The notes beneath the pieces were generated by a model. The model did no database searches, was not told the origin of the DNA, and saw nothing but the letters and a program-made list of their open reading frames with translations. Source: Winogradskyella marina (GTDB lineage: Bacteria; Bacteroidota; Bacteroidia; Flavobacteriales; Flavobacteriaceae). From it: a stretch of DNA of 64,000 nt. The position numbers and the translations under genes were made by a program. The DNA is taken from contig NZ_JADOET010000002.1 of the NCBI RefSeq assembly GCF_015645385.1, forward strand, positions 372,001-436,000, written 5' to 3'. Shown here in pieces: positions 25,832 through 33,516 of this stretch (its first letter is position 1; the number at the start of each line of letters is the position of its first letter).

Positions 25832-27145
25832 TTATAAGTCAAACCCAATATTAACTCCCAATTTTTCAGCGATAATCTTAGTGATTCTATCTTTAAGCTC
25901 AGGTATTTTTACAGAATCTAAAACAGTATTACTAAAAGCAAACATTAATAAGGCTTTAGCTTCCTTTTCAGGAATACCACGAGAACGTAAGTAAAACATG
26001 GCGCTTTCATCTAACTGTCCAATTGTACAACCATGCGAACATTTTACATCGTCTGCAAAAATCTCGAGTTGAGGTTTGGTGTTTATGGTCGCTTTATCAC
26101 TTAATAAGATATTATTGTTTGCCTGAAACGCATTGGTTTTCTGAGCTAATTTTTCAACAACAACTTTACCGTTGAAAACACCAGTTGCTTTATCATCAAA
26201 AATACCTTTGTAATCTTGGTGACTTTCGCAATTAGGTTCTATATGATGCACTAAAGTATTGTGGTCTACATGTTGTTTGTCTCCAATAATAGTGATGCCT
26301 TTCATGGTAGAATCAATACGCTCACCATTTTGATAGAATTCTAGATTATTTCTCACCAATTTTCCACCTAAAGCAAAGGTGTGCACTTTGGCTAAACTCT
26401 CTTGTTTTTGGTTGATAAAAGTGCTGTCAATTAATGAGGCACTTTGTCTATCGTTTTGAATTTTGTAATAATCAACAATAGCACGTTTGTTGGTAAAAAT
26501 TTCAGTTACCGAATTGGTTAAAACAGGATTATCTGTTAAGCTTTGATGACGCTCAATAATTTGAACATGTGCATTTTCATTGACTATAATTAAGTTACGC
26601 GGTTGTAACATGACTGCAGCTTCGTTCCCTGTTGAAAAGTGTATAATTTGAATGGGTTTATCAACCACTTTATTTTTTGGGATGTTGATGTAAGCTCCTT
26701 CGTAAGAAAACGCGGTATTTAAAGACGATATCCCATTTTTTGAAGCAATTTTATTGAAATAATTATCAATAATTACTTTGTATTTTGGTTTGGTTAAAGC
26801 AGCAGACATTAAGCAAACATCTAAACCATCGTGTGTGGTTTGCGATAAATGTGATGCATATTTTCCGTCGATAAAGATGATTTTATAAGCATCAATATCA
26901 TGCGAGAAATAAGGTTTTATATCTTTAAACTCAATGTCATTTTCAGATTTTGGAAACACACTGTAATCGTGTTTTAAAACCGAATTTAACGATGTGTATT
27001 TCCAGTCTTCTAAACGCTTAGAAGGAAAGCCTTCAGCTTCAAAATTCTTTATAGCTTCAGTACGAATATCATGTATGGATGAGTTGACGTCTATAGTGTC
27101 CTCGAATGCCATAAATGACGATACTAATTTTTCTTTTAATTCCAT
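25832..27145 (-). CDS. sufD: Fe-S cluster assembly protein SufD
   Basis: A 437-residue SufD, partner of SufB in the SufBC2D scaffold. It has the typical right-handed beta-helix core (about 120-370), with IVNENAHVQIIERHQS, DSTMKGITIIGDKQHVDHN, HIEPNCESHQDYKGIFDD and KCSHGCTIGQLDESAMFYLRS. The end helices (GIPEKEAKALLMFAFSN) contact SufC in known structures. The start MELKEKLVSSF follows directly on a repeat-bearing spacer of about 150 bp after sufC. Confidence 0.95.
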   Translation of the reverse strand: MELKEKLVSSFMAFEDTIDVNSSIHDIRTEAIKNFEAEGFPSKRLEDWKYTSLNSVLKHDYSVFPKSENDIEFKDIKPYFSHDIDAYKIIFIDGKYASHLSQTTHDGLDVCLMSAALTKPKYKVIIDNYFNKIASKNGISSLNTAFSYEGAYINIPKNKVVDKPIQIIHFSTGNEAAVMLQPRNLIIVNENAHVQIIERHQSLTDNPVLTNSVTEIFTNKRAIVDYYKIQNDRQSASLIDSTFINQKQESLAKVHTFALGGKLVRNNLEFYQNGERIDSTMKGITIIGDKQHVDHNTLVHHIEPNCESHQDYKGIFDDKATGVFNGKVVVEKLAQKTNAFQANNNILLSDKATINTKPQLEIFADDVKCSHGCTIGQLDESAMFYLRSRGIPEKEAKALLMFAFSNTVLDSVKIPELKDRITKIIAEKLGVNIGFDL

Positions 27146-27152
27146 TTTTTTT

Positions 27153-27282
27153 CAGTCTTCAATCCACAGTCTTCAGTCTTCAGTTTTTAACTAATGACGA
27201 AAAGTTGTTTCTAATTTTAATTTGAAAGAGTGTTATAGCAAGAGTAATCAGAATTGAGTCAGCAACTGCCAACTGAAGACTG
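27153..27282. repeat. CAGTCTTC-type dispersed repeat pair between sufC and sufD
   Basis: Three CAGTCTTC units (27153-27160, 27167-27174, 27174-27181) lie at one side of the spacer. AACTGAAGACTG (27271-27282) lies at the other side and is a perfect 12-bp inverted copy of CAGTCTTCAGTT (27174-27185). The arms are 85 nt apart and could fold into a long hairpin in the suf mRNA. Similar 'GACTGAAGACTG' words recur between genes in flavobacteria. Confidence 0.7.
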
Positions 27283-27297
27283 ACCACTGACAACTAT

Positions 27298-28050
27298 TTA
27301 AGCGTTAACCTCTTCCTTAATCCAATCGTAACCTTTAGCTTCTAATTCGTGAGCTAGTTCTTTTCCTCCTGTTTTTACAATTCTACCTTCGTGTAAAACG
27401 TGAACAAAATCAGGAACGATATGATCTAATAAACGTTGGTAGTGTGTAATCACTATTACAGCGTTGTCTTTAGATTTTAATTTGTTAACTCCATTGGCTA
27501 CAATACGAAGTGCATCGATATCTAAACCAGAATCCGTTTCATCTAAGATGGCTAATTTTGGTTCTAACATTGCCATCTGAAAGATCTCATTTCGTTTTTT
27601 CTCACCACCAGAAAAGCCTTCGTTTAATGAACGTGATAAAAATTTACGATCAATTTCTAAGAGTTCTGATTTATCTCTAATCATTTTTAACATGTCTTTT
27701 GCAGGCATGTCTTCTAAACCTTTTGCTTTACGCGTTTCGTTTATAGCTGTTCTGATAAAATTAGTTACACTAACTCCAGGAATTTCTACAGGGTATTGAA
27801 ACGATAGAAATACACCTTTGTGAGCACGTTCTTCTGCCGATAATTCTTCAATATCTTCATCCTCTAACATGATGTTTCCTTCGGTAACTTCGTATTCTTC
27901 TTTACCTGCAATTACAGAAGCTAATGTACTTTTTCCAGAACCATTTGGTCCCATAATAGCGTGTACTTCACCAGGTTTTACTTCAAGATTTATACCTTTT
28001 AATATACTTTTATCTTCTACATTTGCATGTAAGTTATTGATCTTTAACAT
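27298..28050 (-). CDS. sufC: Fe-S cluster assembly ATPase SufC
   Basis: A 250-residue ABC-type ATPase of the SUF scaffold, soluble and without membrane spans. Walker A is GPNGSGKSTLASVIAG; the SufC version of the signature is SGGEKKRNEIFQMAML; Walker B is LAILDETDSGLDIDAL; the switch His is in VIVITHYQRLLDHI. It begins 4 bp after the stop of the upstream lipoprotein gene, so the two are coupled. ATP hydrolysis here drives the SufBD rearrangement needed for cluster building. Confidence 0.97.
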   Translation of the reverse strand: MLKINNLHANVEDKSILKGINLEVKPGEVHAIMGPNGSGKSTLASVIAGKEEYEVTEGNIMLEDEDIEELSAEERAHKGVFLSFQYPVEIPGVSVTNFIRTAINETRKAKGLEDMPAKDMLKMIRDKSELLEIDRKFLSRSLNEGFSGGEKKRNEIFQMAMLEPKLAILDETDSGLDIDALRIVANGVNKLKSKDNAVIVITHYQRLLDHIVPDFVHVLHEGRIVKTGGKELAHELEAKGYDWIKEEVNA

Positions 28051-28054
28051 AATT

Positions 28055-28462
28055 TTAGTTTGCTAATTTTATAACGTCTTCTTTATTTGGATCTGGTGCT
28101 TCCACCTTTAATATTTCCTTTATTTCTACTTTGTATTGCCAGCCTTCTTCCAGAGAATCTTTTTCAAATTTTCTAACTCTTACGGTTACGGGAACCATGT
28201 CAGTGGCTTCTTTTTTATAGGCTTTAACTTGATCAGCTAATGCGTGCATATTATCATCGATAACCACACCATAGATTTCTTTTGGAGTTTGTAAAACCGC
28301 AGCATCTGCGAAATAAACAAAATCCCCTTTCACGGTTATAAAGCCATCATTTTGATCGTAAGATTTTGCTCGGTTATCCTCGAGATTAACATCTTGTTTT
28401 GTTTCGTTTTTGCAAGCGAACATCACTAAGGCTAAAACAATAATTAAATTTATTTTCTTCAT
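28055..28462 (-). CDS. Small lipoprotein inside the suf operon, function unknown
   Basis: A 135-residue lipoprotein with signal peptide and lipobox LALVMFAC (Cys16). The mature part is beta-rich: FITVKGDFVYFADAAVL, EIYGVVIDDNM, MVPVTVRVRKFEKDSLEEGWQ and KVEIKEILKV. This pattern is reminiscent of small OB-fold or NlpE-type C-terminal domains, but I do not recognise a family with confidence. It lies between sufB and sufC, 4 bp ahead of sufC. An envelope lipoprotein within a cytoplasmic cluster-assembly operon is odd. It could sense envelope or metal stress, or simply be carried along. Confidence 0.75.
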   Translation of the reverse strand: MKKINLIIVLALVMFACKNETKQDVNLEDNRAKSYDQNDGFITVKGDFVYFADAAVLQTPKEIYGVVIDDNMHALADQVKAYKKEATDMVPVTVRVRKFEKDSLEEGWQYKVEIKEILKVEAPDPNKEDVIKLAN

Positions 28463-28490
28463 AATATTTAATCAATCCTATATTTATTTG

Positions 28491-28508
28491 GATTCTTGAT
28501 TTCGCAGG
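28491..28508. repeat. Repeat remnant before the lipoprotein gene
   Basis: TTCTTGATTTCGCAGGAA resembles the common flavobacterial intergenic unit of the type 'TTCCTGCTTTCGCAGGAA', with one changed base in one arm. It lies in the 60-bp gap between sufB and the lipoprotein gene. Confidence 0.5.
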
Positions 28509-28522
28509 AATAACACTGTTGG

Positions 28523-29971
28523 TTATCCTACAGAACCTTCTAAACTAATTTCCAATAATTTTTGAGCTTCAACAGCAAATTCCATTGGTAATTTATTGAG
28601 AACCTCTTTACTAAAGCCATTCACAATTAATGCAATCGCTTTTTCGGTATCGATACCTCTTTGATTACAGTAAAATAACTGGTCTTCACCGATTTTACTT
28701 GTTGTGGCTTCGTGCTCAATCATGGCACTTTTGTTTTTAGCTTCTATATAAGGGAAGGTATGTGCTCCACATTCATTTCCCATTAGTAAACTATCACATT
28801 GTGAAAAGTTACGTGCGTTTTCAGCACGAGAATTGATTTGAACCAATCCACGATACGAGTTTTGTGATTTACCAGCGGAAATACCTTTGGAAATAATGGT
28901 CGATTTTGTGTTTTTACCTAAATGAATCATTTTGGTACCAGTATCGGCTTGCTGATAATTATTAGTGACAGCGATCGAATAAAATTCGCCAACTGAATTA
29001 TCACCTTTTAAGACGCAAGATGGATATTTCCATGTAACAGCAGAACCTGTTTCAACTTGTGTCCAAGAAATTTTTGCGTTTTTCTCACAAAGTCCTCTTT
29101 TCGTTACAAAATTATAAACTCCACCTTTACCTTCTGCATTTCCTGGGAACCAGTTTTGAACGGTTGAATATTTTATTTCGGCATCATCCAAGGCAATAAG
29201 CTCTACAACTGCTGCGTGTAATTGGTTTTCATCGCGGCTTGGTGCTGTACAACCTTCTAAGTAAGAAACATAACTACCTTCATCAGCAACGACTAAAGTT
29301 CTTTCAAACTGCCCGGTTCCTGCTTGGTTAATTCTAAAATACGTTGATAATTCCATAGGACATTTTACACCTTTTGGAATGTAACAGAACGAACCGTCAC
29401 TAAATACAGCAGAATTTAAAGCCGCATAAAAATTATCTTTTTGTGGTACCACAGTTCCGAGGTGTTTTCTTACCAATTCAGGATGTTCCTGTATGGCTTC
29501 AGAAATACTCATAAAAATAATGCCTTTTTCGGCTAAGGTTTTCTTAAATGTTGTAGCTACTGAAACAGAATCGACAACAACATCCATTGCCACACCAGCT
29601 AATTTCTTTTGCTCGTCTAATGAAATACCTAATTTTTCAAAAGTGGCTAATAATTCTGGATCAACCTCATCGATACTATCGTATTTTGGTTTGCTATTTG
29701 GTGCCGAATAGTACGAAATAGCCTGGAAATCTGGTTTTTTGTAATGTACATTTGCCCATTCTGGCTCAGTCATTTCCTTCCAAACTTTAAAAGCTTCAAG
29801 ACGCCATTCGGTCATCCATTCTGGCTCTTCTTTTTTCTTAGAAATGGCAATTACAATTTCTTCATTTAATCCAACAGGAAAGGTTTCAGATTCAATATCT
29901 GTGTAAAAACCATATTCGTATTCTTTGGTTTTTAATTCTTCCCTTAAGTCGTCTTCAGTATATTTTGACAT
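28523..29971 (-). CDS. sufB: Fe-S cluster assembly protein SufB
   Basis: A 482-residue SufB, the scaffold subunit on which the cluster is built with SufC and SufD. Typical stretches are [55 protein letters not shown] and [21 protein letters not shown]. Later come [18 protein letters not shown] and [20 protein letters not shown]. Conserved cysteines, including C-T-A-P and the late G-N-E-C, are present. It follows sufA by 15 bp and is the second gene of the operon. Confidence 0.97.
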   Translation of the reverse strand: MSKYTEDDLREELKTKEYEYGFYTDIESETFPVGLNEEIVIAISKKKEEPEWMTEWRLEAFKVWKEMTEPEWANVHYKKPDFQAISYYSAPNSKPKYDSIDEVDPELLATFEKLGISLDEQKKLAGVAMDVVVDSVSVATTFKKTLAEKGIIFMSISEAIQEHPELVRKHLGTVVPQKDNFYAALNSAVFSDGSFCYIPKGVKCPMELSTYFRINQAGTGQFERTLVVADEGSYVSYLEGCTAPSRDENQLHAAVVELIALDDAEIKYSTVQNWFPGNAEGKGGVYNFVTKRGLCEKNAKISWTQVETGSAVTWKYPSCVLKGDNSVGEFYSIAVTNNYQQADTGTKMIHLGKNTKSTIISKGISAGKSQNSYRGLVQINSRAENARNFSQCDSLLMGNECGAHTFPYIEAKNKSAMIEHEATTSKIGEDQLFYCNQRGIDTEKAIALIVNGFSKEVLNKLPMEFAVEAQKLLEISLEGSVG

Positions 29972-29986
29972 GTCTTTATTTTAATT

Positions 29987-30316
29987 TTAAAGTGAAAATG
30001 ATTCACCGCAACCGCAAGTTCGGTTGGCATTTGGGTTGTTAAAAACGAAACCAGTTCCGTTTAGACCTCCTGAATATTCTAAAGTGGTGCCTATGAGATA
30101 GAGAAAGCTTTTTTTGTCTACAATGATTTTAATGTCATTATCTTCAAAAACTTTATCGTCTTCAGCTTGTGCTTTATCAAATTTTAAATCATAAGATAAG
30201 CCAGAGCAACCACCACTCTTAACACCAACTCTAACGTAGTCTGTGCTTGGGTTGTAGCCGTCGTCAGTCATAAGTTCTATGACTTTCTTTTTTGCATGTT
30301 CAGAGACTTTAATCAT
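29987..30316 (-). CDS. sufA: A-type Fe-S carrier protein SufA/IscA
   Basis: A 109-residue A-type carrier that accepts a cluster and passes it to apo-enzymes. All three conserved cysteines are present: one in GVKSGGCSGLSYDLKF and two in RTCGCGESFSL at the C-terminus. It is first in the suf operon and is preceded by an exact -7 element. Confidence 0.95.
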   Translation of the reverse strand: MIKVSEHAKKKVIELMTDDGYNPSTDYVRVGVKSGGCSGLSYDLKFDKAQAEDDKVFEDNDIKIIVDKKSFLYLIGTTLEYSGGLNGTGFVFNNPNANRTCGCGESFSL

Positions 30317-30348
30317 ATCGTTTAACTAGATTAGTTCTAAATAGAATG

Positions 30349-30356
30349 CAAATATA
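30349..30356 (-). promoter_or_regulatory. -7 element of the suf operon promoter
   Basis: TATATTTG on the minus strand, 33 nt ahead of the sufA ATG. No perfect TTG is seen upstream; TGG lies about 21 nt away. No IscR-like operator was recognised. Confidence 0.5.
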
Positions 30357-30452
30357 CGATATAACTAAGGTTTTACCATAGGTACTAACATTATATTAGT
30401 ATATGATTTCATAGTGTGTGGCTATAAGGGATAAAGCCGAAGGAAAGTAGAA

Positions 30453-30698
30453 TTATAGAGCTACTTTTGTTTTTGGAAAACGCCTTGTAAGTCTATACAA
30501 TTCTTGTAAGGCATCTGTGATTTGACTATTAGCAACGGTGTGGTTTTCAAAGTTTCCGTGTTGATCTGTGACAACCACAGTATCGCAGTGTGAGCATGTC
30601 ATTTCAATTGTATGATCTAAATTGGTTTTGGATCTTACATAGTTGTGTCCAAAAACGGCGCAAGGTAAAGCTTCAGTTGAGGTAGGTCTCATTTTCAT
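30453..30698 (-). CDS. Small C-x4-H-x10-H-x5-C-x2-C protein, copy 1 (probable zinc ribbon)
   Basis: About 81 residues. The frame is open up to a TTG at 30716, but ATG at 30698 (MKMRPTSTEAL) or 30692 is a better start. It contains CAVFGHNYVRSK, then a second His, then TCSHC: exactly C-x4-H-x10-H-x5-C-x2-C, as in the two small proteins on the far side of thiL. The C-terminal part DALQELYRLTRR is helical. The pattern suggests a structural zinc site, with a possible nucleic-acid or protein-binding role. It lies upstream of the suf promoter and is divergent from thiL. Function is unknown. Confidence 0.75.
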   Translation of the reverse strand: MKMRPTSTEALPCAVFGHNYVRSKTNLDHTIEMTCSHCDTVVVTDQHGNFENHTVANSQITDALQELYRLTRRFPKTKVAL

Positions 30699-30954
30699 TG
30701 ATTTAGGGGAGGGCAATTTAAAAAATGAAACTTAATTCGTGTTAAAATACCTAATTTTTCGATGAAATGCACGTTTATTTCAGATTTCGGTTATTATTAC
30801 ACAAATTTTATATGGTATTTTTATAAATAACTTAAGATTAAAACATAGCAGAACACCAAGATGCTGCGTAACTTTACATCAAATGAATTATTTAATTTTA
30901 GGTTCGTAAGAAATAAATAATTCCATTCATACAGTCTATTATAAAAAAGCATAA

Positions 30955-30962
30955 TATTTTTG
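30955..30962 (+). promoter_or_regulatory. -7 element of thiL, very close to the start codon
   Basis: TATTTTTG matches TAnnTTTG and ends 4 bp before the thiL ATG. Transcription would begin at or just past the start codon, implying a leaderless mRNA. The -33 region is weak. Confidence 0.45.
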
Positions 30963-30966
30963 CAAT

Positions 30967-32019
30967 ATGATTGAAGATAAAAACCCACAGCGAACTCCTT
31001 TGAGTGAATTAGGAGAATTTAAATTAATTGAGCACTTAACGGATCATTTTAAAGTGACTCAAAAGTCAACTATAAAAAGCATAGGTGATGATGCAGCAGT
31101 TTTAAATTTTGATAAAAAACAAGTGGTCGTTTCTACAGACCTGTTAGTAGAAGGTGTCCATTTCGATTTAAGTTATGCTCCTTTAAAACATTTGGGTTAT
31201 AAGGCTGTAGTGGTTAATCTATCGGATATCTATGCTATGAATGCTGTAGCGACACAAGTAACAATCTCTATAGCTGTATCTAATCGTTTTCCTTTAGAAG
31301 CTTTAGAGGAATTGTATGCAGGTATCACAACCGCAGCTAAATTTTACAATGTAGATGTTGTTGGTGGTGATACGACGTCTTCAACCTCTGGTTTAATTAT
31401 TTCTGTGACTGCTATTGGTGCCGTTGAAAAAGGAAATGAAGTATTGCGATCTGGTGCAAAACCAAATGACTTATTAGTGTTAACAGGTGATGTTGGTGGT
31501 GCATATATGGGATTGCAAGTGCTAGAACGCGAAAAGGAAGTGTTTAAGGTGAATCCGAATAATCAACCCGATTTATCAATGTACACCTACATCATAGAAC
31601 GACAGTTAAAACCGGAAGCTCGAAAAGATATTGTGGAGTTGTTGAAAGAATTAGATGTTAAACCAACAAGTATGATAGATGTGAGCGACGGCATTTCTTC
31701 TGAAGTTATGCATTTGTGTAAACAAAGTAAAGTTGGTGTAGATCTGTATGAAACAAAGATCCCTCTAGATCCTCAAGTGATTTCTACTTGCGAGGAATTT
31801 AATGTAGATAGTACGACAATTGCTTTAAATGGTGGTGAGGATTATGAATTGCTAATGACAATTTCACAAGACGATTTTCCAAAAATAAAAGGCAATCCTA
31901 ATTTAACGGTTATTGGATATATGACAGAGGAAGACAGAGGTATGTACTTAGTGACCAGAGCCGAAGAAAAAATACCAATTATAGCAAAAGGGTGGAATGC
32001 GCTTAAAGATCAAGCATAA
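30967..32019 (+). CDS. thiL: Thiamine-monophosphate kinase
   Basis: A 350-residue ThiL, which phosphorylates thiamine monophosphate to the active cofactor thiamine diphosphate. The ATP/Mg-binding regions of the PurM-like fold are clear: IKSIGDDAAVLNF, STDLLVEGVHFDL, AVVVNLSDIYAMNA, VVGGDTTSS and later MIDVSDGISSEVMH and NGGEDYELLMT. The N-terminal TPLSELGEFKLIEHL matches Bacteroidota versions. Its last 17 bases overlap the end of the convergent small gene on the other strand. It stands alone, away from other thiamine genes. Confidence 0.95.
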   Translation: MIEDKNPQRTPLSELGEFKLIEHLTDHFKVTQKSTIKSIGDDAAVLNFDKKQVVVSTDLLVEGVHFDLSYAPLKHLGYKAVVVNLSDIYAMNAVATQVTISIAVSNRFPLEALEELYAGITTAAKFYNVDVVGGDTTSSTSGLIISVTAIGAVEKGNEVLRSGAKPNDLLVLTGDVGGAYMGLQVLEREKEVFKVNPNNQPDLSMYTYIIERQLKPEARKDIVELLKELDVKPTSMIDVSDGISSEVMHLCKQSKVGVDLYETKIPLDPQVISTCEEFNVDSTTIALNGGEDYELLMTISQDDFPKIKGNPNLTVIGYMTEEDRGMYLVTRAEEKIPIIAKGWNALKDQA

Positions 32020-32233
32020 AAAGCCTTTGACCTTTTTCTAAACGTTTGTTGTGTACACGATGTAATACACTATTAATTTCTTTAAATTTTGGTGTTAAGG
32101 GTACAAATTTACCATTGCCATTAATGGTCATTTCGGTTTTACAATTTTTACACTTATATTCTTTAACATGATAAGTAACATTTTTGGACACTTGATAATC
32201 GTGGCCAAATAATGAGCAATAAATGTTTTTCAT
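32003..32233 (-). CDS. Small C-x4-H-x10-H-x5-C-x2-C protein, copy 2
   Basis: A 76-residue protein with C6, H11, H22, C28 and C31 in YCSLFGHDYQVSK and HVKEYKCKNCKTEM, followed by GKFVPLTPKFKEINSVLHRVHNKR. Cysteine and histidine spacing is identical to copies 1 and 3; copy 3 is the closer relative (shared HVKEY). The 3' end overlaps the thiL stop by 17 bp in a convergent arrangement. Probably a zinc-bound miniature domain with a helical tail; target unknown. Confidence 0.78.
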   Translation of the reverse strand: MKNIYCSLFGHDYQVSKNVTYHVKEYKCKNCKTEMTINGNGKFVPLTPKFKEINSVLHRVHNKRLEKGQRLFMLDL

Positions 32234-32314
32234 TAACTAGTTTTCTTAGTGATTCTATCATTTTTATAGGGTTTTTAAATATAAGAAAATTAGTTACTAT
32301 AAAGTTATGAACAT

Positions 32315-32557
32315 TTAATAAATCGACGAACTGAGTGTTTTTTGCTTCAAACGCATCAGTTTATTGTTATAAATACGTTCTAATGCCGAATTAATTTCTT
32401 GATGTTTAGCGGTTAGTTCTGTAAGTCGTCCATTGCTGTTAGTTGTCAATTGTTTTTTGCAGCATTTGCAAGTGTACTCTTTTACGTGGTTAGTGACTTT
32501 TTTGGTAATTTGGTAATTATGGCCAAATAAATCACAGTAGATTTTGGTAGGTGTCAT
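32315..32557 (-). CDS. Small C-x4-H-x10-H-x5-C-x2-C protein, copy 3
   Basis: An 80-residue protein with C8, H13, H24, C30 and C33 in YCDLFGHNYQITK and HVKEYTCKCCKKQL, then NGRLTELTAKHQEINSALERIYNNK. It is in tandem with copy 2 (81 bp apart, same strand) and has one extra Cys at 32. The conserved tail motif L-T-x4-E-I-N-S-x-L-x-R-x-x-N-N/H-K suggests the helical part matters as well as the metal site. No known family is recognised by me beyond a loose likeness to short phage or zinc-ribbon proteins with a C-x-x-F-G-H start. Confidence 0.78.
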   Translation of the reverse strand: MTPTKIYCDLFGHNYQITKKVTNHVKEYTCKCCKKQLTTNSNGRLTELTAKHQEINSALERIYNNKLMRLKQKTLSSSIY

Positions 32558-32625
32558 AATAGGTTGTTTACGATTTATTTTTCGAACTCTGTTGTAAACT
32601 TAGAAAATAAATTAAAACAAAACGT

Positions 32626-33411
32626 TTAAGGGTGTAAATTTTCGACAAAACGCAATAAATTGTAAGGTAAATCTGATTCGTTTTCGATATGGCTCATGTG
32701 GCCTTCTGAAAATTCTACAAATTCTATATCTGTATTTTTAATCTCCTTTATGAGTTGACAGCTATCTATAAGACTGTCCTTTTTACCGATAATAATTAAT
32801 TTTTGGCATTTCAAGTTTTTAAGAACTTCGAAGCGATTCGGTCTAAGCTTCATGCCTTCCTGGGCTGCTATGTAGCCTTGTAATGGAGTTTGTAAGGCGA
32901 GTTGAAGTGCATTATCATACGCGGAATTATAGGTGTCTTTACTTTCGGGAGTAAATAAATTAGCAAATGAGAGGGTTATTAAGACGTCATAATTTTCTTG
33001 TGCCATTTTAGATGCACGTGTTCTAATTAATTTTCGGGCTTTGTCATCAGCTTTATAGGTAGAGTTCATTAAACAGAGTCCCTTAAAAAGGTCTGGTTTC
33101 TTGTCGGCCAAAGCCAACGCCACATAGCCTCCCATAGAATGGCCTATAACATGAGCGTTTTTAATCTCCAAATGTTCTAAAACCGCTAAAACGGCATCTG
33201 CCATTGCCTCCATGGTATGCACATAACCTATACAATCTGTTTTGCCATGACCTAACAAATCAATACAAATAATTTGATGTGTTTCTGAAAAATCAGCAAT
33301 TACATTTTGCCACATATCTATAGTTTCAAGAAACCCATGAAGTAGAATAATTGGATCACCTTTACCTTCAACTGTATAATGTATGCTACTATTTTTATAG
33401 TCTAAAATCAT
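32626..33411 (-). CDS. Alpha/beta-hydrolase family protein
   Basis: A 261-residue soluble alpha/beta hydrolase. It has the oxyanion-hole motif LLHGFLETIDMW, the nucleophile elbow VIGHSMGGYVALA, an acid residue in IIGKKDSLIDS and the late His in EGHMSHIENES. Substrate is unknown; the architecture is close to esterases and to MenH- or BioH-like enzymes. I choose the ATG at 33411 (MILDYKNSSIHY) rather than an upstream in-frame ATG at 33438, because an exact -7 promoter element (33417-33424) lies between them. The resulting mRNA would have almost no leader. Confidence 0.88.
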   Translation of the reverse strand: MILDYKNSSIHYTVEGKGDPIILLHGFLETIDMWQNVIADFSETHQIICIDLLGHGKTDCIGYVHTMEAMADAVLAVLEHLEIKNAHVIGHSMGGYVALALADKKPDLFKGLCLMNSTYKADDKARKLIRTRASKMAQENYDVLITLSFANLFTPESKDTYNSAYDNALQLALQTPLQGYIAAQEGMKLRPNRFEVLKNLKCQKLIIIGKKDSLIDSCQLIKEIKNTDIEFVEFSEGHMSHIENESDLPYNLLRFVENLHP

Positions 33412-33416
33412 GTTTG

Positions 33417-33424
33417 CAAAGATA
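33417..33424 (-). promoter_or_regulatory. -7 element of the alpha/beta-hydrolase gene
   Basis: TATCTTTG on the minus strand, ending 5 bp before the chosen ATG (33411). It decides the start and predicts a near-leaderless transcript. Confidence 0.5.
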
Positions 33425-33468
33425 TATTTTGAAAGCATTTCTGCTTATTAATCATTACAACATTTTAG

Positions 33469-33476
33469 TATCTTTG
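33469..33476 (+). promoter_or_regulatory. -7 element of the serine-hydrolase/brnQ/methyltransferase transcript
   Basis: TATCTTTG matches TAnnTTTG exactly. It lies 40 nt before the ATG at 33517; the -33 region is weak. Confidence 0.5.
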
Positions 33477-33516
33477 AATTCTGATAGCTATCGGAACAAA
33501 CTAAATTAAATAACGA

